Notes: generated by a model from the sequence alone, not told the origin. Positions 25,261 through 34,495 are shown, counted from the stretch's first letter. The stretch: 64,000 nucleotides of DNA from VAZQ01 sp035293945 (GCA_035293945.1 DATGLV010000022.1:1-64000), one strand, 5' to 3'. A program made the numbers and translations.

Positions 25261-26955
25261 ATGACCACAGCGACCACTTCGGGCGCAAAGACCAGCGTCG
25301 GGGTCCAAGCGGAGCCCAACCTCATGAACACCGCCGAGGCAACGGTCGCGGCGCTCATCGCGCATGGGCTCGACACCATCTACGCGCTGCCCGGCGTCCA
25401 TAATGACGTCTTCTTCGATGCGCTCTTCAAGGCGGCCGACCGCGTCCGCACTGTGCATAGCCGCCATGAGCAAGGTGCCGCCTATATGGCGCTCGGCGCG
25501 GCGCTCGCAACCGGCCGCCCGCAGGCCTATTCGGTGGTGCCGGGGCCCGGGCTCCTCAATTCCTCGGCCGCGCTCTTGACCGCCTATGGGACCAATGCCC
25601 CGGTCCTGGCGGTGGTCGGCCATATTCCGCAGGCCGCGATCGGCCGTATGCTCGGCTACCTGCACGAAGTCCGCGACCAATCCGGGATTATCGAGCGTCT
25701 GGTCGACTTCTATGCGCGCATTCACACGCCCGCCGAGGCCCCAGGCCTTGTCGCCGCGGCGATCGCCGCAATGCGGACCGGCCGCCCAGGTCCCGCGGCG
25801 CTGGAATGCGCAATCGACGCCTGGGCCGTAAAGGGGCCAGTGCCGGCGATCGCACCCCCGCCCCCACTCGTGCCTGCGCCAATCGATGATGACGCCATAA
25901 CGGCCGCGGCCAAGCGCTTGGGCGCGGCCGCCCGTCCGCTCATTGTCGTGGGCGGCGGCGCACAGGATGCGGCGCCTGAGGTGACGGAGCTGTCTCGCCT
26001 GTTGCAGGCGCCGGTGCTCGCCTTCCGGCGCGGCCGCGGTGTCCTCGATGCCCGCGATCCCTTGAGCGTGACCCTGCCGCTTGGCCATGAGGAATGGGCC
26101 AAGGCCGATGTGGTGCTGGGCATCGGCACCCACCTGCACATTCCGTTCAACCAGTGGGGCTTGGACAAAGACCTCGCCGTGATCCGGCTCGATGCGGATC
26201 CGGAGGAGCCGGCGCGCTGGCAAGCTCCGGCCGTCGCGCTGGTGGGCGACGCCAAACCGATCCTTCGCCGTCTCATCGACCGGATTGGTCCATACAATCT
26301 GGCAAGGCCTTCACGGCGCGAGGAAATGGCGCTCCGTCAGGCCAAGCTGCGCCAGGAGCTTGCGCGCTTGGGCCCGCTTATCGCCTATCTCGATGCCATC
26401 CGACAGGCCCTGCCCGAAGAGGGGATCCTGGTGGAAGAGGTCACCCAGATGGGCTTTGCGGCGCGGCTTGCCTATCCGGTCTACCGGCCGCGCACCTACA
26501 TTTCGCCAGGCTACCAGGACAATCTCGGCTGGGGCTTTGCTACGGCGTTGGGCGTGCAAGACGCCCGCCGCGACGTGCCGGTACTGGCGATCAGCGGCGA
26601 CGGCGGCTTCATGTTCACGGCGGCAGAGCTTGCCACCGCCATGCGTCACCGCATCCCGCTCGCCACCGTCATTTTCGCCGACGGCGCCTTCGGCAACGTG
26701 CGGCGCATTCAAGAGGAGCGCTACGGCAACCGCCTGATCGCCTGCGATCTCGCCAATCCCGACTTCGTGCGCTTTGCCGAGAGCTTTGGGGCCGCGGCCG
26801 AGCGCGTCCACGCGCCGGGCGAGCTTGTTGCGGCACTCGCCCGCGCGTTCAAGCGGCGTGATACCCCGACCGTCATCGAGGTCCCGGTCGGGCCAATGCC
26901 TTCACCCTGGGAATTTCTGCGCCTACCGCGGGCGCGCGGTAAGTCGCCACCCTGA
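25261..26955 (+). CDS. Thiamine-diphosphate-dependent enzyme, acetolactate synthase-like
   Basis: The 564-residue protein has the three-domain fold of the ThDP decarboxylase family. The catalytic Glu region is HEQGAAYMALGAAL, the middle domain contains RPLIVVGGGAQD, and the cofactor site is GDGGFMFTAAELA. The closing Asn pair of the motif is absent; DGAFGN stands in that place. Family members include acetolactate synthase, glyoxylate carboligase and benzoylformate decarboxylase; which applies here is unclear, and no small regulatory subunit is adjacent. It has no signal peptide, unlike the ThDP enzyme at 28641. It is followed by rnd after 25 bases. Confidence 0.85.
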   Translation: MTTATTSGAKTSVGVQAEPNLMNTAEATVAALIAHGLDTIYALPGVHNDVFFDALFKAADRVRTVHSRHEQGAAYMALGAALATGRPQAYSVVPGPGLLNSSAALLTAYGTNAPVLAVVGHIPQAAIGRMLGYLHEVRDQSGIIERLVDFYARIHTPAEAPGLVAAAIAAMRTGRPGPAALECAIDAWAVKGPVPAIAPPPPLVPAPIDDDAITAAAKRLGAAARPLIVVGGGAQDAAPEVTELSRLLQAPVLAFRRGRGVLDARDPLSVTLPLGHEEWAKADVVLGIGTHLHIPFNQWGLDKDLAVIRLDADPEEPARWQAPAVALVGDAKPILRRLIDRIGPYNLARPSRREEMALRQAKLRQELARLGPLIAYLDAIRQALPEEGILVEEVTQMGFAARLAYPVYRPRTYISPGYQDNLGWGFATALGVQDARRDVPVLAISGDGGFMFTAAELATAMRHRIPLATVIFADGAFGNVRRIQEERYGNRLIACDLANPDFVRFAESFGAAAERVHAPGELVAALARAFKRRDTPTVIEVPVGPMPSPWEFLRLPRARGKSPP

Positions 26956-26980
26956 CATCGGAATGGGCCCAAGCTATCAA

Positions 26981-28135
26981 ATGAACATGCAGCCGATTTG
27001 CACAACCCGGGAGCTGGCAGCCGCCTGCACCAGACTGGCAAAGTACCCGTTCGTCACGGTCGATACCGAATTTCAGCGCGAGACCACCTACTATCCCAAG
27101 CTTTGCATCGCCCAGATGGCATCGAGCGACGAGGCCGTGGTGATCGATGCGCTGGCAGAGGGCATAGACCTCGCTCCGTTCTTCGCCCTGATGGCAAATC
27201 CCGAAGTCATCAAGGTCTTTCACGCGGCGCGGCAGGATGTCGAAATCTGCTGGCACGAAGCCGAGCTCATCCCGACCCCCCTGGTCGACACCCAGGTCGC
27301 CGCCATGGTGCTGGGCTATGGAGATTCGATCTCCTACGAGCAACTGGTGCAGCGCATTACCGGCGACAGCCTGGACAAGTCGTACCGCTTCACCGACTGG
27401 ACGCGGCGACCGCTGGCGGAGGCGCAGCTCGCCTATGCGGTTTCCGACGTCACTCATCTGCGCGATGTCTACCTCAAGCTCGCCGCCGACCTCGAGGCGC
27501 AGGGCCGCAGCGAATGGATGCGCGAGGAGATGCAGGTGCTGACCTCGCCCGACACCTACCGGATGGAGCCGGAGCATGCCTGGGAGCGCCTGCGCTCGCG
27601 CGTGCGCAAGCCCAAGGAGCTCGCCGTCCTGATCGAGGTAGCCGGCTGGCGCGAGCGCGAGGCGCGCAGCCGCGACGTGCCGCGGGGCCGCGTACTCAAG
27701 GACGAGGTGGTCGCCGACATCGCCGTGCAGGCGCCCACCACCATGGAGCGCCTCGCGAGCTTGCGCTCGCTGCCGCGCGGCTTCGAGCGCTCGAAGTGGG
27801 GCGAAGCCATCGTCGAGGCGGTCAGCCGTGGGCTCGCGCGCGATCCCAAGACCTTGCCACGGCTTGATCGGGCGAAGCCCGCGCTCAACGGACAAGCCAC
27901 CGTCGAGCTCCTCAAGGTGCTGCTGCGCATGACCTCAGAGCGGCATAGCGTCGCCGCCAAGGTGATCGCCACGGTCGATGATCTCGATCGCATCGCCGCC
28001 GATGACGCCGCCGACGTGCCGGCGCTGTCCGGCTGGCGGCGGGAATTGTTCGGCGAGAAGGCGCTCGCCTTGAAGCACGGGCGCCTGATGCTGGCGATCG
28101 AGAAGAACCGTGTGGTCGCGGTGGAGCGGAAGTAG
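26981..28135 (+). CDS. rnd: Ribonuclease D
   Basis: The 384-residue exoribonuclease trims tRNA 3' ends. The DEDD exonuclease domain is clear: D28 and E30 in VTVDTEFQRE, the HAARQDVEI block, and Y in QLAYAVSDVTHL. An HRDC domain follows from about residue 205 (KPKELAVLIEVAGWRERE) and a second helical repeat after it. Three in-frame ATGs lie close together (26963, 26981, 26987); I took 26981 because relatives start a few residues before the I-x-T-T-x-E-L stretch. None has a strong binding site. It lies 25 bases after the ThDP gene, possibly co-transcribed. Confidence 0.92.
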   Translation: MNMQPICTTRELAAACTRLAKYPFVTVDTEFQRETTYYPKLCIAQMASSDEAVVIDALAEGIDLAPFFALMANPEVIKVFHAARQDVEICWHEAELIPTPLVDTQVAAMVLGYGDSISYEQLVQRITGDSLDKSYRFTDWTRRPLAEAQLAYAVSDVTHLRDVYLKLAADLEAQGRSEWMREEMQVLTSPDTYRMEPEHAWERLRSRVRKPKELAVLIEVAGWREREARSRDVPRGRVLKDEVVADIAVQAPTTMERLASLRSLPRGFERSKWGEAIVEAVSRGLARDPKTLPRLDRAKPALNGQATVELLKVLLRMTSERHSVAAKVIATVDDLDRIAADDAADVPALSGWRRELFGEKALALKHGRLMLAIEKNRVVAVERK

Positions 28136-28154
28136 ATAAACCAAGCGCGGTGTC

Positions 28155-28251
28155 GTCCGGCCGAGGTGGCGAAGCGGACGAAGGGCCGGGACCATGCCGC
28201 TTCGCGCCATCGAGAGCGCGTGGATGTATGGGTCCCTGCTTGCGCAGGGAC
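28155..28251. repeat. REP-like double palindrome, copy 4
   Basis: GTCCGGCC (28155-28162) imperfectly pairs with GGCCGGGAC (28184-28192), and GTCCCTGC-TTGC-GCAGGGAC at 28232-28251 is a perfect 8-bp stem. The arrangement matches the elements at 4712-4803 and 12948-13028. It separates rnd from the converging cytochrome gene. Confidence 0.65.
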
Positions 28252-28258
28252 GACTTCC

Positions 28259-28627
28259 TTAGTTGTTCAACAGCGGGATGTCCTTGGCGGGGCGACCCAG
28301 CGGCAAAGTCTGCAGGAAAGCGTAGATGTCGGCCGCGTCTTGATCCGTCAGAACCGCGGTCTCGAACGGCGGCATTACGCGCGCCGGATCGCGCAGCTGC
28401 TGCTTGAAGGCTTCGAACGGCAGCTGCGTCTTGGCGAGAGTCGGCGTCACCCCGTAATAGTTGCCACCCTCCCCGACGCGGCCGTGGCAGGTGAAGCAGC
28501 CGTCCGCGAGATAGACGCGCTTGCCGTTGGCGGCATTTCCGGGCGGGGCATCCTGCGCCCGCGCCGGCAGGTCGGCGACGCTCAACGCAACAATGCCCGC
28601 CGCAACGAGCGCAAAAGATCGCTTCAT
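28259..28627 (-). CDS. Small periplasmic c-type cytochrome
   Basis: The 122-residue protein has a Sec signal (residues 1-25, ending ARAQ) and one class I cytochrome c domain with haem motif CFTCH at 44-48 and a Met ligand in ARVMPPF. It is soluble after processing. AAAGGAG precedes the ATG at 28627. It starts just 13 bases after the stop codon of the Tat-exported ThDP enzyme, so the two are almost certainly one transcript. The obvious inference is that the cytochrome accepts electrons from that enzyme's reaction. Confidence 0.9.
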   Translation of the reverse strand: MKRSFALVAAGIVALSVADLPARAQDAPPGNAANGKRVYLADGCFTCHGRVGEGGNYYGVTPTLAKTQLPFEAFKQQLRDPARVMPPFETAVLTDQDAADIYAFLQTLPLGRPAKDIPLLNN

Positions 28628-28640
28628 TCTTTTTTCTCCT

Positions 28641-30578
28641 TTAGCGCGGCTCACTCACGACATCGACCAGCGCCGGCTGGCCGCTCTTGACCACGGCAAG
28701 CGCACGCTGGAGCGCAGGCCCAAGCTCCGCCGGATCGCTGATCGGTCCCTCGCCGTGCACGCCGAAGCCGCGCGCCACCGTCGCATAATCGATATTCGGA
28801 TCCTTCAGCGTGGTGCCGATATCGACGTCCGTCACGCCGCGGTTGCGGCGGCCGGCCATCGCCAGCACGTACATGTATTCCTGGTGATAGGCATGGTTGT
28901 TGAGCACGACATAGAGCATCGGGATGCGATGATGCGCGGCGGTCCACAACGTGCCGGGCGCAAAATTGAAGTCGCCGTCGCCGCCGATCGCGACAGTGAG
29001 GCGCCCATGCTTCTTGTTAGCGAGCGCTGCACCAAGCGATGCAGGCAGCGTATAGCCGATGCCGCCGCCGCCGGACCCGCCGTTCCAGCTATAGGGTGTC
29101 TTGAAATCCCACAGGCGGCGCGGCCAGTTGTTGCCGGTCGAGGTTCCGACCAGCGACCAATCCTCATCCTTGACCGTGTTGTAGACCTCCATGCTGAGCC
29201 GCGCGACCGAGATCGGGCTCGCGTCCCATCCGGTTGTCGCAGCCGCGCGCGCCTGCTCGAGCGAGGCCAGCTGAGCGGCAGCGAGCTTCTTGCCGCGCGC
29301 CTCGTAAGCCGACTTGCGGCTCGGATCGATCAGGCGCTTCACGGCTTCAGTCAATTCCGGAAGCGACGCCTCGCCGTCGCCGCCGATCGCCAGATCGACG
29401 TCCTGGTAGCGAGCGAAGTCCTGGAAATTGGATTTGATCAGGTAGTCGCGCGTGCCGAGCGAAACCATCTTGGCACCCGGCTTGGCGGTCGGATGCGAGG
29501 TGCGCACGATGCGGTCGGTGAACGAGTTTACCGAGCCCCAGAAGTCGTTGAGCTCGAGGCCGACGATCACGTCCGCCTGATCGACCGCCGCGCGGCGGAA
29601 GCTCTGGTTGAGCGGATGCCGCGAGGGGAAATTCATGCGCCCACCGAGATCGACAACGCCGCATTGCAATGTCTCGGCAAGCTCGACCAGATGCTTCATG
29701 CCATCGGGCGTACGCGCCAGGCGGTCACAGATCAGGACCGGATTGTCCGCCGCGACCAGCATCTTGGCGAGCTCGGCGATCGCGCCGGAATCAGCCTGCG
29801 GTGGCACCACTTTCCCGACCTTGGGGATACGCAGGCTCTCGCGATCGGCAATCGGATTCTCCTGCAACTCGGCATCGAGCGAGATCAGAACCGGCGCCAT
29901 CGGCGGCGTGGTGGCGAGCTTGTAGGCGCGCACTGTCGATTCCGCGTAGTGCTGCAGGCTCTGCGGCTGGTCGTCCCATTTGAGGAAGTCGCGGACGATC
30001 GCCGCGGGATCGAGCGCGGAGTGCAGCCATTCGGCGCCGGGCGCACGTTTGTCCGCTTCGGTGATGTTGCCGATCATGACCATGACGGGCACGCGGTCGC
30101 ACCAGGAATTGTAGAGCGCCATCGAGGCGTGCTGCAGGCCGACCACGCCGTGGCACATCATGACGAGCGGCTTGCCGTCGATCTTGGCGAAGCCCTGCGC
30201 CATGTGCACTGCGATTTCCTCGTGCGGGCAGGTGATCAGCTCCGGCATGGTATTCTTGCCGTAGTTGATCAGCGATTCATGGATGCCGCGGTAGCTCGAA
30301 GCGCAGTTGATGACGGCGTATTCGATGCCGAGCGATTTGATCACATCGACCATGAAATCGCCGCCGGAAGAAGTCTGCGTCACCGGATCCTTGCCCGGCG
30401 GCTGGGTCTCGAGCGCAATCTGCTTCGGCCCGGGAGGCAGCGCCTTCTGAAGCTCCGCCCTGGGGGCGGCGATCTGTGCGGTCGCAGCGGCCGGCGTCAG
30501 CGCTGCGGCGCCGACAAGGCCCGCGCTCTTGAGAAAATTGCGACGCGCAACATCAGGGGAATTTCGACGTTTCGGCAT
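28641..30578 (-). CDS. Tat-exported thiamine-diphosphate-dependent enzyme
   Basis: The 645-residue protein has an exemplary twin-arginine signal: ARRNFLKSAG (RR at 12-13) followed by a hydrophobic Ala-rich stretch to about residue 36. The mature part is a full ThDP enzyme of the acetolactate-synthase/decarboxylase type: catalytic-Glu region PHEEIAVHMAQGFA (about 118-131), and the cofactor motif GDGDFN at about 533-538 ending in LNN at about 559-561. It is about 70 residues longer than typical cytoplasmic relatives, largely from the leader. Tat export would let it fold around ThDP and Mg before crossing the membrane. GGAGGAG precedes the ATG. The substrate is unknown. Confidence 0.88.
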   Translation of the reverse strand: MPKRRNSPDVARRNFLKSAGLVGAAALTPAAATAQIAAPRAELQKALPPGPKQIALETQPPGKDPVTQTSSGGDFMVDVIKSLGIEYAVINCASSYRGIHESLINYGKNTMPELITCPHEEIAVHMAQGFAKIDGKPLVMMCHGVVGLQHASMALYNSWCDRVPVMVMIGNITEADKRAPGAEWLHSALDPAAIVRDFLKWDDQPQSLQHYAESTVRAYKLATTPPMAPVLISLDAELQENPIADRESLRIPKVGKVVPPQADSGAIAELAKMLVAADNPVLICDRLARTPDGMKHLVELAETLQCGVVDLGGRMNFPSRHPLNQSFRRAAVDQADVIVGLELNDFWGSVNSFTDRIVRTSHPTAKPGAKMVSLGTRDYLIKSNFQDFARYQDVDLAIGGDGEASLPELTEAVKRLIDPSRKSAYEARGKKLAAAQLASLEQARAAATTGWDASPISVARLSMEVYNTVKDEDWSLVGTSTGNNWPRRLWDFKTPYSWNGGSGGGGIGYTLPASLGAALANKKHGRLTVAIGGDGDFNFAPGTLWTAAHHRIPMLYVVLNNHAYHQEYMYVLAMAGRRNRGVTDVDIGTTLKDPNIDYATVARGFGVHGEGPISDPAELGPALQRALAVVKSGQPALVDVVSEPR

Positions 30579-30747
30579 GAGCTCCTCCACGGGCGGCCAG
30601 GTCCGGCAGCGGGATGGCATCGGCCGGGCTTGTTGATGCAGCAAGGTGTGTCTTCAAGGCTGCACGTTGAAACGGAGTCTTGCCCCACGACCCTTGCCAG
30701 TCAAGGCGGTCGACCGAGCCAGTGAGGATTCTTCGAAAGCGTAAAAG

Positions 30748-32355
30748 CTAACCCGCATCCATCACCGGCTCGCGGCCGATCAGCCGCGCGAGCTGGCGCA
30801 GGCGCGCGAAGACGCGCTCACCGGCGAGCGCCTTCAGCTCGTTGTCGAAGCGCAGCACCAGACGGCCGCGCTCGACCAGCATCGGGGTCCTCGGCAATAC
30901 GCCGGGTGTCGCGGGCGAGACCAGATAGGCGACGCGCAGCGCCGCGCCCAAAACACGGGCGCGGTCGAGCACGCGGGTCGAGGCGAGCTCGCGCAAGCGC
31001 GGCGAGAGCTCCTCGTCGACCAGCCCCACATGGCGGAAGAACACCGCGAGCGCAAGAAAGGTACGGCCCGGGTGGTCGATGGCCACGAACGCCGCATTGG
31101 CGATGATGTTGAGCGACTGCTCGCCCCGATAGTCGGGATGGGCGCGCCAGCCGATATCGCCGAGCAGGCAGGCGGCGTGTCGCAGGCGGCGCTCTTCGGC
31201 CGTCTCGTCCAGGCCGGACGAAGCGATGAACCGGTCGGTCCAGGTGATCAGTTCCTGGCCGTGGGCGGGCGAACGCGAGCGCAGGAGATTGAGCTCGGTG
31301 GCGACGGCGAGCAGCGGGTCCTTGCGACGCTCCTCTTCGGCGAGCATCGAATAGAGCAGCCCCTCGCGCACGCCGAGCGCCGAGATCACCACATCCTTCG
31401 GCTTTGCCAGCCGCACCACATGCTCCAGCACCAGCGCCGCATAGGCAAGCAGTGGTCGCCGGGCATCGGCCACCACCTCGATTTGCGACAGCGTCTCGGT
31501 ATTGACCCGGTGCACCAGGCCGGAGAAATCCAGCGCCTCGCGCGCCGGGATTACGTAGCCGTGCATCACGTGCAGCGGGTAGCCGGTCTGCCACATGTGC
31601 AGACGGGCGAGCGAGCGCCAGGTGCCACCGATCGCATAAAAGGTCCGACCAGTGCCCGCTTCCAAAACCTTGGCGCCGGCGAGGGACTTCTTGACGACCT
31701 TTTCGGCCTTCTTGAGCGATTTAGAGGAAATGTCCTGCAGCGCCAGGCCGCCGAGCGGCAGGGTGACGCCCGGCTTGACGCGGGTCCCGTGGATATCGGT
31801 GAGCTCCAGCGAGCCGCCTCCCAAATCGCCGACGATGCCGTCCGGGCGATGGAAGCCGGAGACCACCCCGAGCGCGCTCAACGCCGCCTCGCGCTTGCCC
31901 GATAACACCTCGATCTTGAGGCGACAGACCCGCTCCGCCTCGGCAATGAAAGCCTTGCCGTTGGTCGCGTCGCGGCAGGCCGCGGTGGCGATCACCAGGA
32001 CCTGCGAAACCTCGATGCGATCGCACAGCATGCGAAAGCGGCGCAGCGCCGTCAGCGCCTTTTCCACCGCATCGGCAGCGAGCAGGCCCGTCGATTGCAC
32101 CTCGCGGCCGAGCCCACACAGCACCTTTTCGTTGAAGATCGGCGTCGGGCTGCGGGTCAGCCCTTCATAGACGACCAGCCGCACCGAGTTCGAGCCGATG
32201 TCGATGACTGCAACGGGCGGACCGTAATCGAGCCGGCCTTGTGCCAATTCCTGCGCCTGCTCCTGCACGAATTGGGCGGCCGGCCGATGCTGTCGCGCTT
32301 CAGTCAAGCCGACGGATGAGGCTGCGCGGCGACGAGTCTTTAAGCGATTTGCCAC
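30748..32355 (-). CDS. ppx: Exopolyphosphatase / Ppx-GppA family phosphatase
   Basis: The 535-residue protein degrades inorganic polyphosphate or converts pppGpp. It has the actin-like ATPase fold with VAVIDIGSNSVRLVVYEG, the second phosphate loop DLGGGSLELT and a long helical C-terminal half containing HD-like residues (RHAACLLGDIGW). The start is uncertain: the GTG at 32355 makes it overlap ppk by 56 bases, while a TTG at 32307 would give an 8-base overlap and still leave 30 residues before the conserved core. Translational coupling to ppk is likely in either case. Confidence 0.88.
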   Translation of the reverse strand: MANRLKTRRRAASSVGLTEARQHRPAAQFVQEQAQELAQGRLDYGPPVAVIDIGSNSVRLVVYEGLTRSPTPIFNEKVLCGLGREVQSTGLLAADAVEKALTALRRFRMLCDRIEVSQVLVIATAACRDATNGKAFIAEAERVCRLKIEVLSGKREAALSALGVVSGFHRPDGIVGDLGGGSLELTDIHGTRVKPGVTLPLGGLALQDISSKSLKKAEKVVKKSLAGAKVLEAGTGRTFYAIGGTWRSLARLHMWQTGYPLHVMHGYVIPAREALDFSGLVHRVNTETLSQIEVVADARRPLLAYAALVLEHVVRLAKPKDVVISALGVREGLLYSMLAEEERRKDPLLAVATELNLLRSRSPAHGQELITWTDRFIASSGLDETAEERRLRHAACLLGDIGWRAHPDYRGEQSLNIIANAAFVAIDHPGRTFLALAVFFRHVGLVDEELSPRLRELASTRVLDRARVLGAALRVAYLVSPATPGVLPRTPMLVERGRLVLRFDNELKALAGERVFARLRQLARLIGREPVMDAG

Positions 32356-34495
32356 GTCCGGACAAACTCGGATTGGTCATGAAATACTTGTGGGCATTGA
32401 AGGGTTCCTCCCCTTCCGCGACTCTTACGCGATTCGAGCTGCCGTCAGGCAACAGTTTCCAGCTCTGTTCATTGTCCTTGAAGTTGGCGACCATGATCTG
32501 CCCCAGCACCTGCTCGTGCACCGTGGGATTGAGAATCGGGCACAGGACCTCGACCCGGCGGTCGAGATTGCGCGGCATCATGTCGGCCGAGGAGATATAA
32601 ACCGCCGCCTTGGGGTGCGGCAGCCCGAAGCCGGCGCCGAAGCAATAGATGCGGCTGTGCTCGAGGAAGCGCCCGATGATCGATTTGACATGGATGTTGT
32701 CGGACAGGCCCGGCACTCCGGGCCGCAGGCAGCAGATGCCGCGCACCACGAGATCGACGGCGACGCCGGCATTGGATGCCTCGTAAAGAGCGTCGATGAT
32801 CTCGGGATCGACCAGCGCATTGTCCTTCATCCAGATCGCTGCGGGGCGACCGGCGCGCGCATGCGCGATCTCCTCGTGGATGTGCTCGCAAATCCGCTGC
32901 CGTAGATCGATCGGAGAGACCGCCATCTTCTCCAGCTCGGCCGGGGCCGCGTAGCCGGTCACGTAGTTGAAGACACGCGCGACATCGCGTGCGATCACCG
33001 GATCTGCGGTGAAGAACGACAGGTCGGTGTAGATGCGAGCGGTCACCGGGTGATAATTGCCCGTGCCGACATGCACGTAACTCGCCAGTGTCCCACCTTC
33101 GCGGCGCACCACTAGCGAGAGCTTGGCGTGGGTCTTGAGCTCGATAAAGCCGTAGACGACCTGCGCACCGGCGCGCTCGAGGTCGCGCGCCCAGCGGATA
33201 TTGGCCTCTTCGTCGAAGCGCGCCTTGAGCTCGACCAGCGCGGTGACCGATTTACCGGCGTCGGCGGCCTCCACCAAAGTGCGCACGATGGGTGATTCCG
33301 CGGAGGTGCGATAGAGCGTTTGCTTGATCGCAAGCACGTCCGGGTCGCGCGCCGCCTGCTGCAGAAACTGCACCACCACGTCGAAAGACTCGTAAGGGTG
33401 ATGGACGATCAGATCCTTCTGCCGGATCGCCGCGAAGCAGTTGCCGGCATGGTCGCGGATGCGCTCGGGAAAACGGGGATTGTAGGGCACGAATTCGAGA
33501 TCGGCGCGGTCCAGACTCGAGAGCTGCGACAATTCGTTCAATGCCAGCACACCGTCGACCAGGAAAATCTCGTCGTCGCTGACGCTGAGCGCGCGCGCCA
33601 CGAAACGGCGGAGCTCCACCGGCATGGCGGCCTCGATCTCCAGGCGAATGACCGAGCCGCGCCGGCGCCGCTTGAGCACCGTCTCGAACAAGCGCACCAA
33701 GTCTTCCGCCTCTTCCTCGATCTCAACTTCGGAATCGCGAATGACCCGGAAGGCGCCCTGCCCCTTCACCGCATAGCCCGGGAACAGGCGACCGATGAAC
33801 AGACCGGTCGCCTGCTCAATCGTCACCACGCGCGACACTCCCTCGGGCGCCGGCAGGCGGATGAAGCGCTCGATCTTGTTGGGCATGCGGATGAGCGCGT
33901 TCATCGCCTTGCCGTCACTTACTCGCGCGAGCTGCAGCGCAATGGTAAATCCGAGATTGGAAATGAACGGGAACGGATGCGCCGGATCGATGGCAAGCGG
34001 CGTGAGCAGCGGGAAGACGTGGCTCAAGAAGTGATCCTCGAGCCAGGCTCGCTCCTTCTTGGTGACGTCTGGCCCGTCGACCAGGACAATACCCTGCTCG
34101 GCGAGCGCAAGGCGCAGCTCGCGCCAGCGCTTCTGCTGATCGCTGGCCAGGGCCGAGACCGCATCGGCGATCAAGCCGATCTGCTCCGCCGGTGTGAGCC
34201 CGTCCGGGCTCTTGGTGGTGATGCCGGCCTTGATCTGTCCTTTGAGGCCAGCCACCCGAACCATGAAGAATTCATCGAGATTGTTGGCGGAAATGGCCAG
34301 GAAGCGGACCTGCTCCAGCAACGGATGGGCACTGTTGGTCGATTCTTCGAGCACGCGGCGGTTGAAATGCAACCACGAAATCTCGCGGTTGATGAACCGA
34401 TTCGGGCTCGCGGCCAGCTCGGCCGCGCGCGGGCCAGGGCTACGCTCCGCGGCAAATTCGTCATTTAGAACAATAGCCTGCGCTCGATCCGTCAT
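32300..34495 (-). CDS. ppk: Polyphosphate kinase 1
   Basis: The 731-residue enzyme polymerises the gamma-phosphate of ATP into polyphosphate at the inner membrane. All four PPK1 domains can be traced: the N-terminal helical part (NRFINREISWLHFNRRVLEE), the head domain, and two phospholipase-D-like halves. The phosphorylated His lies in VGTGNYHPVTARIYTD. The length is normal. The ATG at 34495 has only a weak binding site, yet it gives the expected start, with a short variable leader before the conserved block. It lies directly upstream of ppx, so synthesis and breakdown of polyphosphate share one transcript. Confidence 0.95.
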   Translation of the reverse strand: MTDRAQAIVLNDEFAAERSPGPRAAELAASPNRFINREISWLHFNRRVLEESTNSAHPLLEQVRFLAISANNLDEFFMVRVAGLKGQIKAGITTKSPDGLTPAEQIGLIADAVSALASDQQKRWRELRLALAEQGIVLVDGPDVTKKERAWLEDHFLSHVFPLLTPLAIDPAHPFPFISNLGFTIALQLARVSDGKAMNALIRMPNKIERFIRLPAPEGVSRVVTIEQATGLFIGRLFPGYAVKGQGAFRVIRDSEVEIEEEAEDLVRLFETVLKRRRRGSVIRLEIEAAMPVELRRFVARALSVSDDEIFLVDGVLALNELSQLSSLDRADLEFVPYNPRFPERIRDHAGNCFAAIRQKDLIVHHPYESFDVVVQFLQQAARDPDVLAIKQTLYRTSAESPIVRTLVEAADAGKSVTALVELKARFDEEANIRWARDLERAGAQVVYGFIELKTHAKLSLVVRREGGTLASYVHVGTGNYHPVTARIYTDLSFFTADPVIARDVARVFNYVTGYAAPAELEKMAVSPIDLRQRICEHIHEEIAHARAGRPAAIWMKDNALVDPEIIDALYEASNAGVAVDLVVRGICCLRPGVPGLSDNIHVKSIIGRFLEHSRIYCFGAGFGLPHPKAAVYISSADMMPRNLDRRVEVLCPILNPTVHEQVLGQIMVANFKDNEQSWKLLPDGSSNRVRVAEGEEPFNAHKYFMTNPSLSGRGKSLKDSSPRSLIRRLD

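Noticed and set aside
28521..30725. Very long open frame (734 codons) antisense to the Tat-exported ThDP enzyme
   Set aside because: The minus-strand gene has clear domains, a signal peptide and a ribosome-binding site. The opposite frame is Arg/Ala/Asp/His-rich with no family likeness, as expected from high GC at third positions.
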